The notes under the pieces are model-generated. The model saw only the letters and a list, made by a program, of their open reading frames with translations. It ran no database searches and was not told where the DNA came from. From positions 62,001 through 126,000 of the forward strand of contig NZ_JAFEUL010000009.1 in NCBI RefSeq assembly GCF_016901225.1: DNA of 64,000 nt, given 5' to 3'. Source of the DNA: Actibacterium sp. 188UL27-1 (GTDB taxonomy: Bacteria > Pseudomonadota > Alphaproteobacteria > Rhodobacterales > Rhodobacteraceae). The position numbers and the translations under genes were made by a program. How positions within the stretch are numbered: position 1 is the first letter of the stretch; every line of letters begins with the position of its first letter. This document shows positions 44,352 to 52,831 of this stretch, in pieces.

Positions 44352-45398
44352 ATGAACAAACTGAACGATATGCTTTTCAATGCAGCTAAATTGGCAGCAC
44401 AGAAACCGAACCGGGATGAAGCGCTTGATTGGAGCGGTCCCGCGATGGCACGCGCTTTCGAAGATTGGCTTGACGAAACCACGGATGTGACCGCGCCTGC
44501 GATCTTGATCGACATGCCGCTGCGGGGGCTGGATCTGCGGCGCGACAGCGCGTCGGAGACGACCGTGATCTGGTCGGCCAGGTCTGCTCCGACAGATCAT
44601 GCGCCCGTGCAGGATTGGCAATATTCGGCCCGGATCCCGACCGATCTGAGCCAGTCAGATCAGGATCTATGGACAAAGGTCAGTCAGGCCTCCTCCTTAA
44701 TCGAGGTGCAGCAGGCCCTGGCCAACCGACAGGAGATCGCCCCCTGGATCGCCACCGGACATGTGGACCAGGTTCTGGCGCCGTTCCTGATGAACACCCT
44801 CCCTGAGACACACCTCACTTCGTCTTTGAAGGAAATTGCCCGTGTTCTGTCGGTGGATGGTCGGTTTCAAACCGTCATTCTGGCGGCGGATGAACCGCTT
44901 GCCGGTGCGAGTGTACCCTTTGACGGGATGGAACTGACATCCTTCCCGCAAGAAACCGAGATCGGGCAAATCCTGACCGCAGCCGGCCTGCACGGTGTCA
45001 GATACAAGCCCTTGCTGGACCGCCCCTATATGACAATCAGTGGTGTGGAATTGCGCGCATTCGGCATTTCAGCCCATGTAGGGACCAAGGGCGTTTGCCT
45101 CGAACAAGGGGATGCAGCGATCTACCTAGGCCCATGGTCGAGCGTTTCTGACGATGACGGGCATGACTATCCGCGGGGGGTGCGGATCGCTGTCTGCGCC
45201 AAGACGGCAGCAGTCCTTCAACGCGCACCTTATGCTGGCAGTTTCGCGATCGTTGAAGCCTATGGCAAACCACCACTTGAAGAGGCTGCACCCTTTGATT
45301 GCAGCCGCGATGTGATCCGCCCGGCCGCAGAGACCAAGGGGGTGATGCCCATCGGAACCAGTGCTCCGATTTGCATTGACGGAGATTGCGATTGCTGA
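44352..45398 (+). CDS. ArsM-like protein lacking the SAM loop (possible pseudoenzyme partner)
   Basis: This 348-residue protein shows clear similarity to ArsM of this cluster in the methyltransferase core and C-terminal domain. HVDQVLAPFLMNTLPETHLT aligns with the ArsM VDLIVSNCVINLVD region, SLKEIARVLSVDGRFQTV with LEEIFRVLKPNGRIAL, and AIYLGPWSSVSDDDG with LYKGPWAQVSTETG. The SAM motif GSGSGK is absent, and the Cys181 position is not Cys. It ends in a cysteine-rich GDCDC. I read it as a duplicated, catalytically altered ArsM that may bind arsenic or assist ArsL/ArsM. I do not know a described counterpart. Confidence 0.75.
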   Translation: MNKLNDMLFNAAKLAAQKPNRDEALDWSGPAMARAFEDWLDETTDVTAPAILIDMPLRGLDLRRDSASETTVIWSARSAPTDHAPVQDWQYSARIPTDLSQSDQDLWTKVSQASSLIEVQQALANRQEIAPWIATGHVDQVLAPFLMNTLPETHLTSSLKEIARVLSVDGRFQTVILAADEPLAGASVPFDGMELTSFPQETEIGQILTAAGLHGVRYKPLLDRPYMTISGVELRAFGISAHVGTKGVCLEQGDAAIYLGPWSSVSDDDGHDYPRGVRIAVCAKTAAVLQRAPYAGSFAIVEAYGKPPLEEAAPFDCSRDVIRPAAETKGVMPIGTSAPICIDGDCDC

Positions 45399-46591
45399 CC
45401 GATGTCCATCACGACACGTCGCCAGATCTGTCGTCGGCCAATGCTTACAAGGTGCTGGAGAAGTTGATCGGCTTTCCCACGATCTCGTCGGCCTGCAACC
45501 TGGATCTGATCGCCTTCGTCGAACAATACCTGAACGATTACGGCGTGACATCCACCATCCTGCACAGCGCCTGTGGGAAGAAAGCGGGGTTGATCGCAAC
45601 CGTTGGCCCCATGGTGCCCGGTGGGGTGATCTTGTCGGGGCACACGGATGTAGTTCCAGTCGATGGCCAGGCCTGGACGTCTGATCCGTGGACCATGCGG
45701 TCCGAAGGTGGCAGGCTTTATGGGCGCGGCGCCTGTGACATGAAAGGGTTCTGCGCCGCAGCTCTTGCCATGGTGCCAGCCTTCCAAGCGGCGGGGCTCA
45801 AGCGGCCTATTCACCTGGCGTTCAGCTACGATGAAGAGATCGGGTGTTTTGGTGTGCAACCCATGATCTCCCATATGCGTGATGCCCTCCCCCCTGTTGA
45901 AGCTGTCATTGTGGGTGAGCCGACCGAACTGGACGTTGTGAATGCCCATAAAGGCACATGGGCCTTGATGACCCGTGTGACCGGACATGAGGTTCATTCC
46001 TCCATCTGTCACCAGGGCGTCTCGGCGGTCATGGTCGCCGCCCGGCTTGTCACCTGGCTTGAGGACCGCATGGCAGAGAATGCAGCACTGGCCCCATCAG
46101 CCCGTCAGGGATCGCCTTTTGATCCACCTTACACCACGCTGCATGTGGGCCGGATCAAGGGTGGAACCTCCGGCAATGTCACGGCCGGGTATTGCAGCTT
46201 TCCCACGGATATCCGTGTCTTGCCCGAAGAAGACATGGACTATTGGTTGCAGCGATACACCGACCACACCCAAGCGGTGCAGGAGAAAATGCGCGGGATC
46301 CACCCGGATGTCGGGATTGCCGTTGAAGTCAAAGCCAGGGTTGCCGGCCTATCTCCAGAGGTACAAGGTACCGCCGAAGCATTGGTCCGGCAATTGATGA
46401 GCGTTGGACCCAGCCAGAGCGGCGGTTTTGGAAGCGAAGCCGGCCTGTTTCAGGAAGCTGGATACTCCACAGTTGTCTGCGGGCCGGGCTCCATGATGCA
46501 GGCCCATCAGCCAGATGAATATATCTGCGAGGATCAGATGGAAGCGTGTACAACCTTCTTTCAACGGCTGGCAGACAAGCTAGCGGTCTAG
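45392..46591 (+). CDS. M20 family amidohydrolase, ArgE-like deacetylase
   Basis: The product is 399 residues. I place the start at TTG 45392, with GGAG 7 bp upstream; TTG 45386 is in frame too. It overlaps the previous gene slightly. M20 motifs are SGHTDVVPVDGQ with the first metal-binding His and Asp, GRGACDMKGF with the bridging Asp, YDEEIGCFG with the catalytic Glu pair, and GPGSMMQAHQPDEY with the last His. The fold matches acetylornithine deacetylase (ArgE) and N-acyl amino acid hydrolases. In this cluster it could remove a protecting acetyl group from an N-acetylated product made by the next gene. Confidence 0.82.
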   Translation: MLTDVHHDTSPDLSSANAYKVLEKLIGFPTISSACNLDLIAFVEQYLNDYGVTSTILHSACGKKAGLIATVGPMVPGGVILSGHTDVVPVDGQAWTSDPWTMRSEGGRLYGRGACDMKGFCAAALAMVPAFQAAGLKRPIHLAFSYDEEIGCFGVQPMISHMRDALPPVEAVIVGEPTELDVVNAHKGTWALMTRVTGHEVHSSICHQGVSAVMVAARLVTWLEDRMAENAALAPSARQGSPFDPPYTTLHVGRIKGGTSGNVTAGYCSFPTDIRVLPEEDMDYWLQRYTDHTQAVQEKMRGIHPDVGIAVEVKARVAGLSPEVQGTAEALVRQLMSVGPSQSGGFGSEAGLFQEAGYSTVVCGPGSMMQAHQPDEYICEDQMEACTTFFQRLADKLAV

Positions 46592-46647
46592 GCCCATGCC
46601 TCTCTGGACTGACCGTTGTGAGCTTTTGACAGAATGAAATTGGGCTG

Positions 46648-47244
46648 ATGCCAGATCCGGCAAAACACATGAATGCGAGTTCAAGACGAGATATGTTGGT
46701 CCCCTTGCATAGCCCCGGTGTTCCAGCGGCCGGGCCGGTCATCGTCCGTTCGATTAAAGACGCAGATATCGACCAAATCGTCGAGATCTATGCGCCTTAT
46801 GTTTTGGAGACGGCAATTTCCTTTGAAGATGATGTTCCCGACTCGGCAGAGATGCGGGACCGGGTGCAAAACATCACAGCGGCATCCTATCCCTATTTGG
46901 TGGCGGAGCGGGCGGGACAGATCCTGGGTTACGCCTATGCGGGTCCCCATCGAAGCCGGGCCGCCTACCGTTATTCCGTCGATGTCACCGTCTACATAAA
47001 GTCAGAATGTCATCGGCAGGGAATCGGTCGCGTTCTCTATGACCAACTCTTCGAAGAACTTGGACGGGGAAGGTTCCAGCGCGCATTTGCGGCCATTGCA
47101 TTACCCAACGTCTCCAGCGTTGGCCTTCACACGGCACTCGGTTTTGAGCTGGTCGGCGTGTATCACAAGGTCGGCTACAAGTTTGATCGGTGGCACGACG
47201 TCTCTTGGTGGCAGCGCGATGTGGTGCCGGGAACCGATGAGTGA
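46648..47244 (+). CDS. arsN1: GNAT N-acetyltransferase, ArsN1/phosphinothricin acetyltransferase type
   Basis: This 198-residue protein has VRSIKDADIDQIVEIYAPYV near the N-terminus, SVDVTVYIKSECHRQGIGRV with the acetyl-CoA binding QGIGR loop, and ALPNVSSVGLHTALGFELVG and GYKFDRWHDVSWWQRD, the hallmark of phosphinothricin/arsinothricin N-acetyltransferases. These inactivate glutamine-synthetase inhibitors by acetylating the alpha-amino group. At the end of the ars cluster it should protect the producer. The start is uncertain: ATG 46648 is used, but ATG 46693 is also possible. It is 56 bp after the deacetylase gene. Confidence 0.88.
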   Translation: MPDPAKHMNASSRRDMLVPLHSPGVPAAGPVIVRSIKDADIDQIVEIYAPYVLETAISFEDDVPDSAEMRDRVQNITAASYPYLVAERAGQILGYAYAGPHRSRAAYRYSVDVTVYIKSECHRQGIGRVLYDQLFEELGRGRFQRAFAAIALPNVSSVGLHTALGFELVGVYHKVGYKFDRWHDVSWWQRDVVPGTDE

Positions 47245-47325
47245 CCTTTTTACGCCGACCCGGTTGTTACCATCTGAGGCACATAACAAGAGGGTTTGCT
47301 TGGATCTTCCGCTCTTCAAAGCGAA

Positions 47326-47348
47326 AGGGCCGCTGCAACAGCGACCCT
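47326..47348. terminator. Bidirectional terminator between arsN1 and cycA
   Basis: AGGGCCGCTG-CAA-CAGCGACCCT is a 10-bp stem with one mismatch. T-rich sequence follows on both strands, so it can end both the plus-strand ars unit and the minus-strand cycA. Confidence 0.75.
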
Positions 47349-47377
47349 CTTTAGTCTCTTTAGTGAACCAACCGTTA

Positions 47378-47839
47378 CTAGTTGGTCGCCGCTTCGCCAC
47401 CTTCGGCGAGCGAGAAGAGATAAGCGTACAGGTTCACTGCATCCTCTTCGCTGCGAACTTTGTAAGACATCTTGCCCCGGGCGCGCTTGTTCTCGGTGAA
47501 TTCGCGCAGATAGCCTGTTGGATCCTGGACGTAGGCCACAAACGTTTCCTCGTTCCAAACCAGGCCTTTTTCAGCGGCTTCTTCGATCCCATTGCCATAA
47601 CGGAAGTCTTCGATGGCGCCCGCCGCACGACCTGCAATGGCATACAGGTTTGGCCCCGTTTTTGCGTTGCGACCGGCCAGCGTATCGCCAGCTTCATTCA
47701 CCACGACGTGGCAGGACACGCATTGCTTGTTGAATGCCTCTTCGCCAGCGGCAATGTCACCCGTGGCGGCATGGCCGTCAGCAAGCACCGGCGCAGCTGC
47801 CAAAGTGGTGGCGGCCAGGGCGATCCAGAATTTGGTCAT
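47378..47839 (-). CDS. cycA: Cytochrome c2
   Basis: The product is 153 residues from ATG 47839 (MTKFWIALAATTLAAAPVLA), preceded by AGGAGAG. A signal peptide ends near VLADG. The heme-binding motif is CVSCH, and GKMSYKV near the C-terminus supplies the axial Met, with TGPNLYAIAGRAAG between, as in class I cytochromes c2. A much longer open frame upstream (to 48022) crosses the intergenic region. Cytochrome c2 carries electrons from the bc1 complex to the reaction centre in the periplasm. It is placed 131 bp after hemA. Confidence 0.93.
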   Translation of the reverse strand: MTKFWIALAATTLAAAPVLADGHAATGDIAAGEEAFNKQCVSCHVVVNEAGDTLAGRNAKTGPNLYAIAGRAAGAIEDFRYGNGIEEAAEKGLVWNEETFVAYVQDPTGYLREFTENKRARGKMSYKVRSEEDAVNLYAYLFSLAEGGEAATN

Positions 47840-47857
47840 CAGTCTCTCCTCATACTG

Positions 47858-47867
47858 TTGTATACAA
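47858..47867. promoter_or_regulatory. TTGTATACAA palindrome upstream of cycA
   Basis: A perfect 10-bp palindrome lies 18 bp before the cycA ATG and could overlap its promoter -10 region (TATACA). Whether it is an operator or only a promoter element is unclear. Confidence 0.3.
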
Positions 47868-47969
47868 ACTAACGCGCTGACCGCGCTGGTAAAGTATCTT
47901 ATTGGTGAACGCCACCAAAGCGGTTCCGTTCCGCCGGTCGCGCTGTTTATTCGGCGCCGTTCCGACCAC

Positions 47970-49181
47970 CTATGCGACGGCACGCGCCAAGGCACATTGG
48001 CTCCAAAGCGCATGCAAAGCACCCACCAGATGGTCGATATCGGCGTCGCTGTGTAGCGGTGACGGGGTGATCCGTAAACGTTCGGTCCCTTTGGGCACGG
48101 TCGGATAGTTGATCGGTTGCACGTAGATCCCGTAATCCGCCATCAGGATATCGCTGATTTGGCGGCATTTCACCGGGTCACCTATCATGACCGGGATGAT
48201 ATGGCTGTCATTCGGCATATGTGGGATGCCCGCACGGTCCAAGGCGGCACGCAGTTTTGCCACTTGTGCCTTTTGACCTTCACGCTCCACCCGCGACGTT
48301 TTCAAATGCGCGATCGAGGTTCGGGCCGCTGCCGCAACCGCAGGCGGCAACGCGGTGGTGAAGATAAAGCCAGATGCAAAAGAGCGCAGGAAATCACACA
48401 TCGCAGCTGACCCGGTGACATATCCACCAACGCAGCCATAGGCTTTGCCCAGCGTACCTTCGATCAGGTCGACCCGGTGCGCCACACCTTCGCGTTCGCT
48501 GATGCCTCCTCCACGGGGCCCATACATCCCGACCGCGTGGACCTCATCCAAATAGGTCATGGCGCCATGTTTTTCGGAAACCTCGACGATCTCCGCAATC
48601 GGGGCAATGTCGCCGTCCATGGAATAGACCGATTCAAACGCCACGATTTTGGGACGGTCCCCAAGGGCTGCCAGTTTCTTGTCCAGATCCTCGACGTTGT
48701 TATGGGCCCAAATCACCTTGTCAGCCTTGGAGTGGCGAATGCCTTCGATCATGGAGGCGTGGTTTTCGCTGTCGCTCAGGATCACCGCATTGGGGATCCG
48801 AGCCCCGAGTGTGGAGAGCGACGCCCAGTTCGACACATAGCCCGACGTGAACAGCAGTGCGGCTTCCTTCCCGTGCAGGTCGGCCAATTCCCGTTCCAGC
48901 AAAAGGTGATGATGGTTCGTGCCGGAGATGTTGCGCGTCCCGCCCGCGCCAGTGCCGCACGATTTCACCGTGTCGACCATGGAATTGATCACATCCGGAT
49001 GCTGCCCCATGCCCAGATAGTCGTTCGAGCACCAGACGGTGACATCGCTCACTTCGCCAGCATGATGCTTGGCGGCCCGGGGAAACTTGCCGCATTGGCG
49101 TTCCAGTTCGGCAAAGATGCGATAGTTGCCATCCGATTTCAGATCATTCAGCTGGGCTTGGAAGTGGGCGTCAAAATCCAT
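47970..49181 (-). CDS. hemA: 5-Aminolevulinate synthase
   Basis: This 403-residue PLP enzyme has [62 protein letters not shown] and the PLP lysine in [11 protein letters not shown], with FIFTTALPP. It condenses glycine and succinyl-CoA to 5-aminolevulinate, the Shemin pathway used by alphaproteobacteria, and feeds tetrapyrrole synthesis for heme and bacteriochlorophyll. It lies 18 bp after puhE and is part of the photosynthesis block. Confidence 0.97.
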   Translation of the reverse strand: MDFDAHFQAQLNDLKSDGNYRIFAELERQCGKFPRAAKHHAGEVSDVTVWCSNDYLGMGQHPDVINSMVDTVKSCGTGAGGTRNISGTNHHHLLLERELADLHGKEAALLFTSGYVSNWASLSTLGARIPNAVILSDSENHASMIEGIRHSKADKVIWAHNNVEDLDKKLAALGDRPKIVAFESVYSMDGDIAPIAEIVEVSEKHGAMTYLDEVHAVGMYGPRGGGISEREGVAHRVDLIEGTLGKAYGCVGGYVTGSAAMCDFLRSFASGFIFTTALPPAVAAAARTSIAHLKTSRVEREGQKAQVAKLRAALDRAGIPHMPNDSHIIPVMIGDPVKCRQISDILMADYGIYVQPINYPTVPKGTERLRITPSPLHSDADIDHLVGALHALWSQCALARAVA

Positions 49182-49199
49182 CGGGCTTCTCGTTCTTGC

Positions 49200-49988
49200 T
49201 TACGTTTTGTCTTCAGTTATCCGAGGCGCTGGCAAAAGCCACCGCCAGAGTTTCGCGTCAGGCAACGGGATCACCATGAACAGATGTTCCAAAAGCGCCA
49301 GTGCCGTCAATGCGGTCAAAAGTGCATAACCGACGGTTGAGGCAGAGTTAGGGGCCGTGGCCAACCGTTCCAGCCAACAGACTGTGGCAAAAGCGAGCGC
49401 CGCGATGGAAAACGGGAACAGGACATTCATGCGCGCCTGTCGAAAATGCGAAGGCAAATGCGCCAGCGTTTGGGGCAAAAACTCCGTATTGATGCGCGGC
49501 ACACCAAAATACAGGTTCAACTTGGCCGAAACGCGCGCCAGAAACAGCGTCGCAAAGGTGTAAAAGCCAAACGGGTTCGCGGCGTCCAAGGCGAGCGCCA
49601 CCATGGCCAGAAAAACGCCGGTCAACAGCATCTCATGATAGGCAATGGTGCCCCAGGCCCGGATGAACCGTTCCCATTCAGGGACTTGCGGTGGGCAGTC
49701 ATGACCGACAGGGCCCGTGATCAAACCTGCCAGGAACGCCATTTCGATCCATCCCCAGATCGCCAGAACCGATACGAACGTGATGTAGACGGAGGCCGGG
49801 TCGGCCTGATCCAGTGTCAGATAAAAACAGACGATACCCGCCGCGAAGATTGGCAAGCTCAAGAGCACGGCCCGGCGCAATGCGGCAGGACCCAATCGAT
49901 CAGCCCACTTGATGACCATCAGGATCAAACCGGTGGAGAACCACCACAGGAACAGGGCAGCCAGCCCGGCGATCCAAGGGGAGGTCAT
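49200..49988 (-). CDS. puhE: Photosynthetic complex assembly protein PuhE (DUF3623)
   Basis: This 262-residue membrane protein starts MTSPWIAGLAALFLWWFSTG and has about six to seven hydrophobic segments. The region TIAYHEMLLTGVFLAMVALA and GVPRINTEFLPQTLAHLPSH match PuhE/DUF3623. Family data tie it to optimal assembly of the photosynthetic apparatus in Rhodobacter. Its ATG overlaps the stop of the small gene at 49985-50161 (ATGA). hemA follows. Confidence 0.92.
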   Translation of the reverse strand: MTSPWIAGLAALFLWWFSTGLILMVIKWADRLGPAALRRAVLLSLPIFAAGIVCFYLTLDQADPASVYITFVSVLAIWGWIEMAFLAGLITGPVGHDCPPQVPEWERFIRAWGTIAYHEMLLTGVFLAMVALALDAANPFGFYTFATLFLARVSAKLNLYFGVPRINTEFLPQTLAHLPSHFRQARMNVLFPFSIAALAFATVCWLERLATAPNSASTVGYALLTALTALALLEHLFMVIPLPDAKLWRWLLPAPRITEDKT

Positions 49989-50161
49989 TGGTTGCCCCCC
50001 TTTGGATCAGGCGCTTGGTTGCAGCCAGTTTTATGAGCTGAAACAGCGCATTTGAGTCCAATGGCCTGAAACTCTTTCAGATGCGCGCAGCCAGTCGCCA
50101 CCCCACTAGGGGGAGGCTGAAGACGCGGTAATGCACCGGTCAGAGATGCGGCCCATGGCAT
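49985..50161 (-). CDS. bciE: 58-residue protein between acsF and puhE, candidate BciE cyclase subunit
   Basis: An open frame of 58 codons fits exactly between acsF and puhE: its ATG (50161) overlaps the acsF stop as TGATG, and its stop overlaps the puhE ATG. The peptide contains GCAHLKEFQAIGLKCAVSAH, then KTGCN and ends DPKGGNQ, with three to four cysteines. A small protein required by the alphaproteobacterial AcsF cyclase, BciE, is encoded beside acsF in Rhodobacter sphaeroides. Position, size and cysteine content agree. I could not compare sequences. GTG 50101 is an alternative start. Confidence 0.72.
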   Translation of the reverse strand: MPWAASLTGALPRLQPPPSGVATGCAHLKEFQAIGLKCAVSAHKTGCNQAPDPKGGNQ

Positions 50162-51282
50162 CAAAAGCAGGGCTGCAGCCGGGTTTGCGGCGACACGCGG
50201 TGCGTTTTCGCGGGTATCGTATAAAGCGAAACAAAGGCATATGCCGCCTTGGCACCGCCGGCTACCTTGCCAAAGAACCCGCTAATGCCACCGCTGCGCT
50301 TGGCCTGATCCATCTGAACGCTGGCTTTTTGCAGGATCTTAAGGCCCCGCATCCAACGGGGATGGTCGATATCCAGTGTGATCGGGAAGATCTGCTTGGT
50401 CAGCTCCGACGTCTTGCGGAACACTTCCTGACCGTACCAGTCGGTATCCACGCCCAACGCCTCGTGGAAGGCAGGGCGCTGGTGATCGCGGACATACATC
50501 GTCGAATACACCGCGGTGAGGAAGAACTTGATCCACCAGACATTGCCACCGCGCGTCAACTTGGGGTCGGTCTTCATGAGAAGTGCAAAGGCCTCCCCAT
50601 GGCGGAACTCATCATTGCACCACTCTTCGAACCACTTGAAAATCGGGTGAAACCGGTTTTCGGGATGAGCCTGCAAATGCCGGAAGATGGTGATGTAGCG
50701 CGCATACCCGATCTTTTCCGACAAATATGTTGCGTAGTAGATAAATTTTGGCCGGAAGTAGGTGTACTTCTTTTTCTGCGTCAAAAAGCCGAGGTTGACG
50801 GAGATTCCGGCCTCGCGCAGCGCATCATTGATGAATCCTGCGTGACGGGCTTCATCTCGCGCCATCAATTGAAACAGCTTGGTGATCTCTTCGTTCGATC
50901 CGCGACGCTTCATTTCCTTGTAGAGAACACAGCCCGAAAATTCGGCCGTGCAGGAGCTAATCAGAAAGTCGATGAACTCCTTCTTCAGCTGCGGCTCCAT
51001 CCCATCCCAATCGACATGATCCCAGTCTTCGTTCTTCTTGAAATGCCCCTTATTCGGATCGGCAGCCATTTCAGCGATCAGCGGGTCCCATTCATCGCGG
51101 ATCTTCTCCACGCTGATGGCGTCCATCTCATCAAAGTCGGTCGTGTAAAACCGGGGCGTCAGCAGCGTATCCTGCATGGCAACATCGGTCGCTTTTTCGG
51201 ACGTAAATGCCTCTTCCGTGCCGTGGCGCGAAGCGGAGGCCGAATGGCCATTCAGGTGCGGCTCAGGTGTCTGGACATTCAT
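50161..51282 (-). CDS. acsF: Mg-protoporphyrin IX monomethyl ester oxidative cyclase AcsF
   Basis: This 373-residue diiron enzyme has LFQLMARDEARHAGF and EWCNDEFRHGEAFALL, which carry the EXXH ligand pairs, and SSCTAEFSGCVLYKE. It forms the fifth (E) ring of bacteriochlorophyll using oxygen, which marks the organism as an aerobic phototroph. Its ATG overlaps the end of the 98-residue gene by 4 bp, and its stop overlaps the small gene downstream. The N-terminal 40 residues are disordered. Confidence 0.96.
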   Translation of the reverse strand: MNVQTPEPHLNGHSASASRHGTEEAFTSEKATDVAMQDTLLTPRFYTTDFDEMDAISVEKIRDEWDPLIAEMAADPNKGHFKKNEDWDHVDWDGMEPQLKKEFIDFLISSCTAEFSGCVLYKEMKRRGSNEEITKLFQLMARDEARHAGFINDALREAGISVNLGFLTQKKKYTYFRPKFIYYATYLSEKIGYARYITIFRHLQAHPENRFHPIFKWFEEWCNDEFRHGEAFALLMKTDPKLTRGGNVWWIKFFLTAVYSTMYVRDHQRPAFHEALGVDTDWYGQEVFRKTSELTKQIFPITLDIDHPRWMRGLKILQKASVQMDQAKRSGGISGFFGKVAGGAKAAYAFVSLYTIPAKTHRVSPQTRLQPCF

Positions 51283-51575
51283 AGCGTGACCTCCTCAGAG
51301 AATGAAAATTCACACAACTCCATAACCTCGAAATCACCGGTCAGCCGGGTCCACAGACGTTCCAGTGCGCTGGCGCGAAAGATTACGGCGGTGCGGTCTT
51401 CGCTGACGATTTCTCCGAAAGGCGCCATGATCTCGGGGCCTTTCACCTGCACCTCGTCGCCGGGATAGACAACAGCACCGTTGTTGAAACGGACATGGGC
51501 ATGCAGGCTTTCGAATTTATGCGATATCTCAACCGTGCAGGGCGCGGTTTCCTTCTCTCGTGTCAGTAGTCCCAT
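51279..51575 (-). CDS. 98-residue photosynthesis cluster protein of unknown function
   Basis: This 98-residue protein (MGLLTREKETAPCTVEISHK at the start, GDEVQVKGPEIMAPFGEIVS in the middle) matches the size and position of a small conserved gene between puhC and acsF, called orf98 in early Rhodobacter work. It is soluble-looking, with beta-strand character. It overlaps acsF by 4 bp and starts 24 bp after puhC. No catalytic motif is visible; an assembly role is a guess. Confidence 0.75.
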   Translation of the reverse strand: MGLLTREKETAPCTVEISHKFESLHAHVRFNNGAVVYPGDEVQVKGPEIMAPFGEIVSEDRTAVIFRASALERLWTRLTGDFEVMELCEFSFSEEVTL

Positions 51576-51599
51576 CTTTCGGTTCCCTTTGGTCCGAGT

Positions 51600-52070
51600 T
51601 CAGTTGACGAGCAGCTTGGCGAAGGCGGCTCGGTTCGAGGCTCCGAAATTGGCAAGTTCCACCTGCCAGTTCGTTTCGGGGTCGTTGATGGCCAGACGGC
51701 CGTTTTCGTATTCGATCAGCTTGACCGGCGCATCAGAGACTTTGCGCTCCACCAGACGCTTGCGGTTCAGTCCGCGTGCAATGACAGAGATGAACCCGGC
51801 CTCTGCCTCCGACAGTTCGGCAAGAACCGTACCATCGAGTTCCCGGATTGTGACGGAGCCGTCGGTGGCTCCATCCAGCACAAACATGCGTTCGGCGGTC
51901 ACAGGTGCGGGCAAGGGTTGACCCATGAGCGGGCGATCCGTCAGCCGGGCATAGCCCACAAGAGCAACGGACAGGACAGCAAGGCCTATCATGGCGCGAA
52001 CCAGTGCGCGGGGGATCATTTCCCGATCGCGGTTCACCAATTGGGGGTGACGTTCTGCAGGTGTGGTCAT
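51600..52070 (-). CDS. puhC: Photosynthetic complex assembly protein PuhC
   Basis: This 156-residue protein has an N-terminal cytoplasmic leader, one membrane span (about residues 20-42, RALVRAMIGLAVLSVALVGY) and a periplasmic domain with FISVIARGLNRKRLVERKVS. PuhC is needed for LH1-reaction centre assembly in Rhodobacter. It lies 12 bp after puhB and 24 bp before the 98-codon gene in the puh unit. Confidence 0.92.
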   Translation of the reverse strand: MTTPAERHPQLVNRDREMIPRALVRAMIGLAVLSVALVGYARLTDRPLMGQPLPAPVTAERMFVLDGATDGSVTIRELDGTVLAELSEAEAGFISVIARGLNRKRLVERKVSDAPVKLIEYENGRLAINDPETNWQVELANFGASNRAAFAKLLVN

Positions 52071-52082
52071 GGCATCTCCTCC

Positions 52083-52754
52083 CTATTCGGCCGGTATGGC
52101 GCCGGCGGGCATGTCGGTTTCGATCGCAGGCTGCGGCGCCCGAGCGACACGTGGCATGGTCATATGCGCCTCAGCCGCATCTGCGAGTATGCTGGCAACA
52201 TTTTCGGCGTCTTTGATGCAGCGCAAAGCAGGCTCTGGCTTGGCCATGCGCCAGGGTCGCACATGGGGCCACATCACCAGGTAGGACACCATCTGACCGC
52301 CATCCTTCTTGGGCTCCAGCGCGATTGTGCCCGTCCCATTTCCGCGCAGGTCAAGCGCCGCATTTTCAAGCTGCTTGTAAGGCATATTCAAGGTGAGTTG
52401 TAGCGCAGCGCCGACGCGCAGCAGCACGCGTTCCGTCGTGACTGTGTAGACGGTCGCGCGGGCCTGCACCCAACTGAACCCATAAAGGATGCCACCGGCA
52501 ACCGCGCCCATAATCAAAAGAGGCACGGCAGAACCAAAGGCGACGCCAACGCTGTGATCGGCGAAGGCCGAACCCACCCGCCAGATGATCAGAAACGCGA
52601 AATAACCGATAACCCAGCGCAGCAGCAAAGAGTCCACCGCCAATTGCCAGGCATCGGGTTTGCCTTGCCACAACATGTGCTCCCCCTTGGGAAGCCGGGC
52701 GGGCAAACCCGGCGCATGCTCAAAAGCGAAATCATCATGGGTGTCATGTGGCAT
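52083..52754 (-). CDS. puhB: Photosynthetic complex assembly protein PuhB
   Basis: This 223-residue protein has a PH-like domain with three hydrophobic segments (about residues 40-60, 70-95). LPKGEHMLWQGKPDAWQLAV and YTVTTERVLLRVGAALQLTL are characteristic PuhB segments. PuhB assists reaction-centre assembly and folding of the H subunit. It follows puhA after 77 bp and precedes puhC by 12 bp. Confidence 0.93.
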   Translation of the reverse strand: MPHDTHDDFAFEHAPGLPARLPKGEHMLWQGKPDAWQLAVDSLLLRWVIGYFAFLIIWRVGSAFADHSVGVAFGSAVPLLIMGAVAGGILYGFSWVQARATVYTVTTERVLLRVGAALQLTLNMPYKQLENAALDLRGNGTGTIALEPKKDGGQMVSYLVMWPHVRPWRMAKPEPALRCIKDAENVASILADAAEAHMTMPRVARAPQPAIETDMPAGAIPAE

Positions 52755-52831
52755 GGTCTTTGTCCCTATTGGTGGTGTCCGGAGGCGTGGCGAGCGCCCC
52801 CGGGCCTGACCCGTGAGTGGGCTTGTCGTCT

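Noticed and set aside
47245..47872. Plus-strand open frame running into cycA
   Set aside because: It crosses the terminator and is antisense to cycA.
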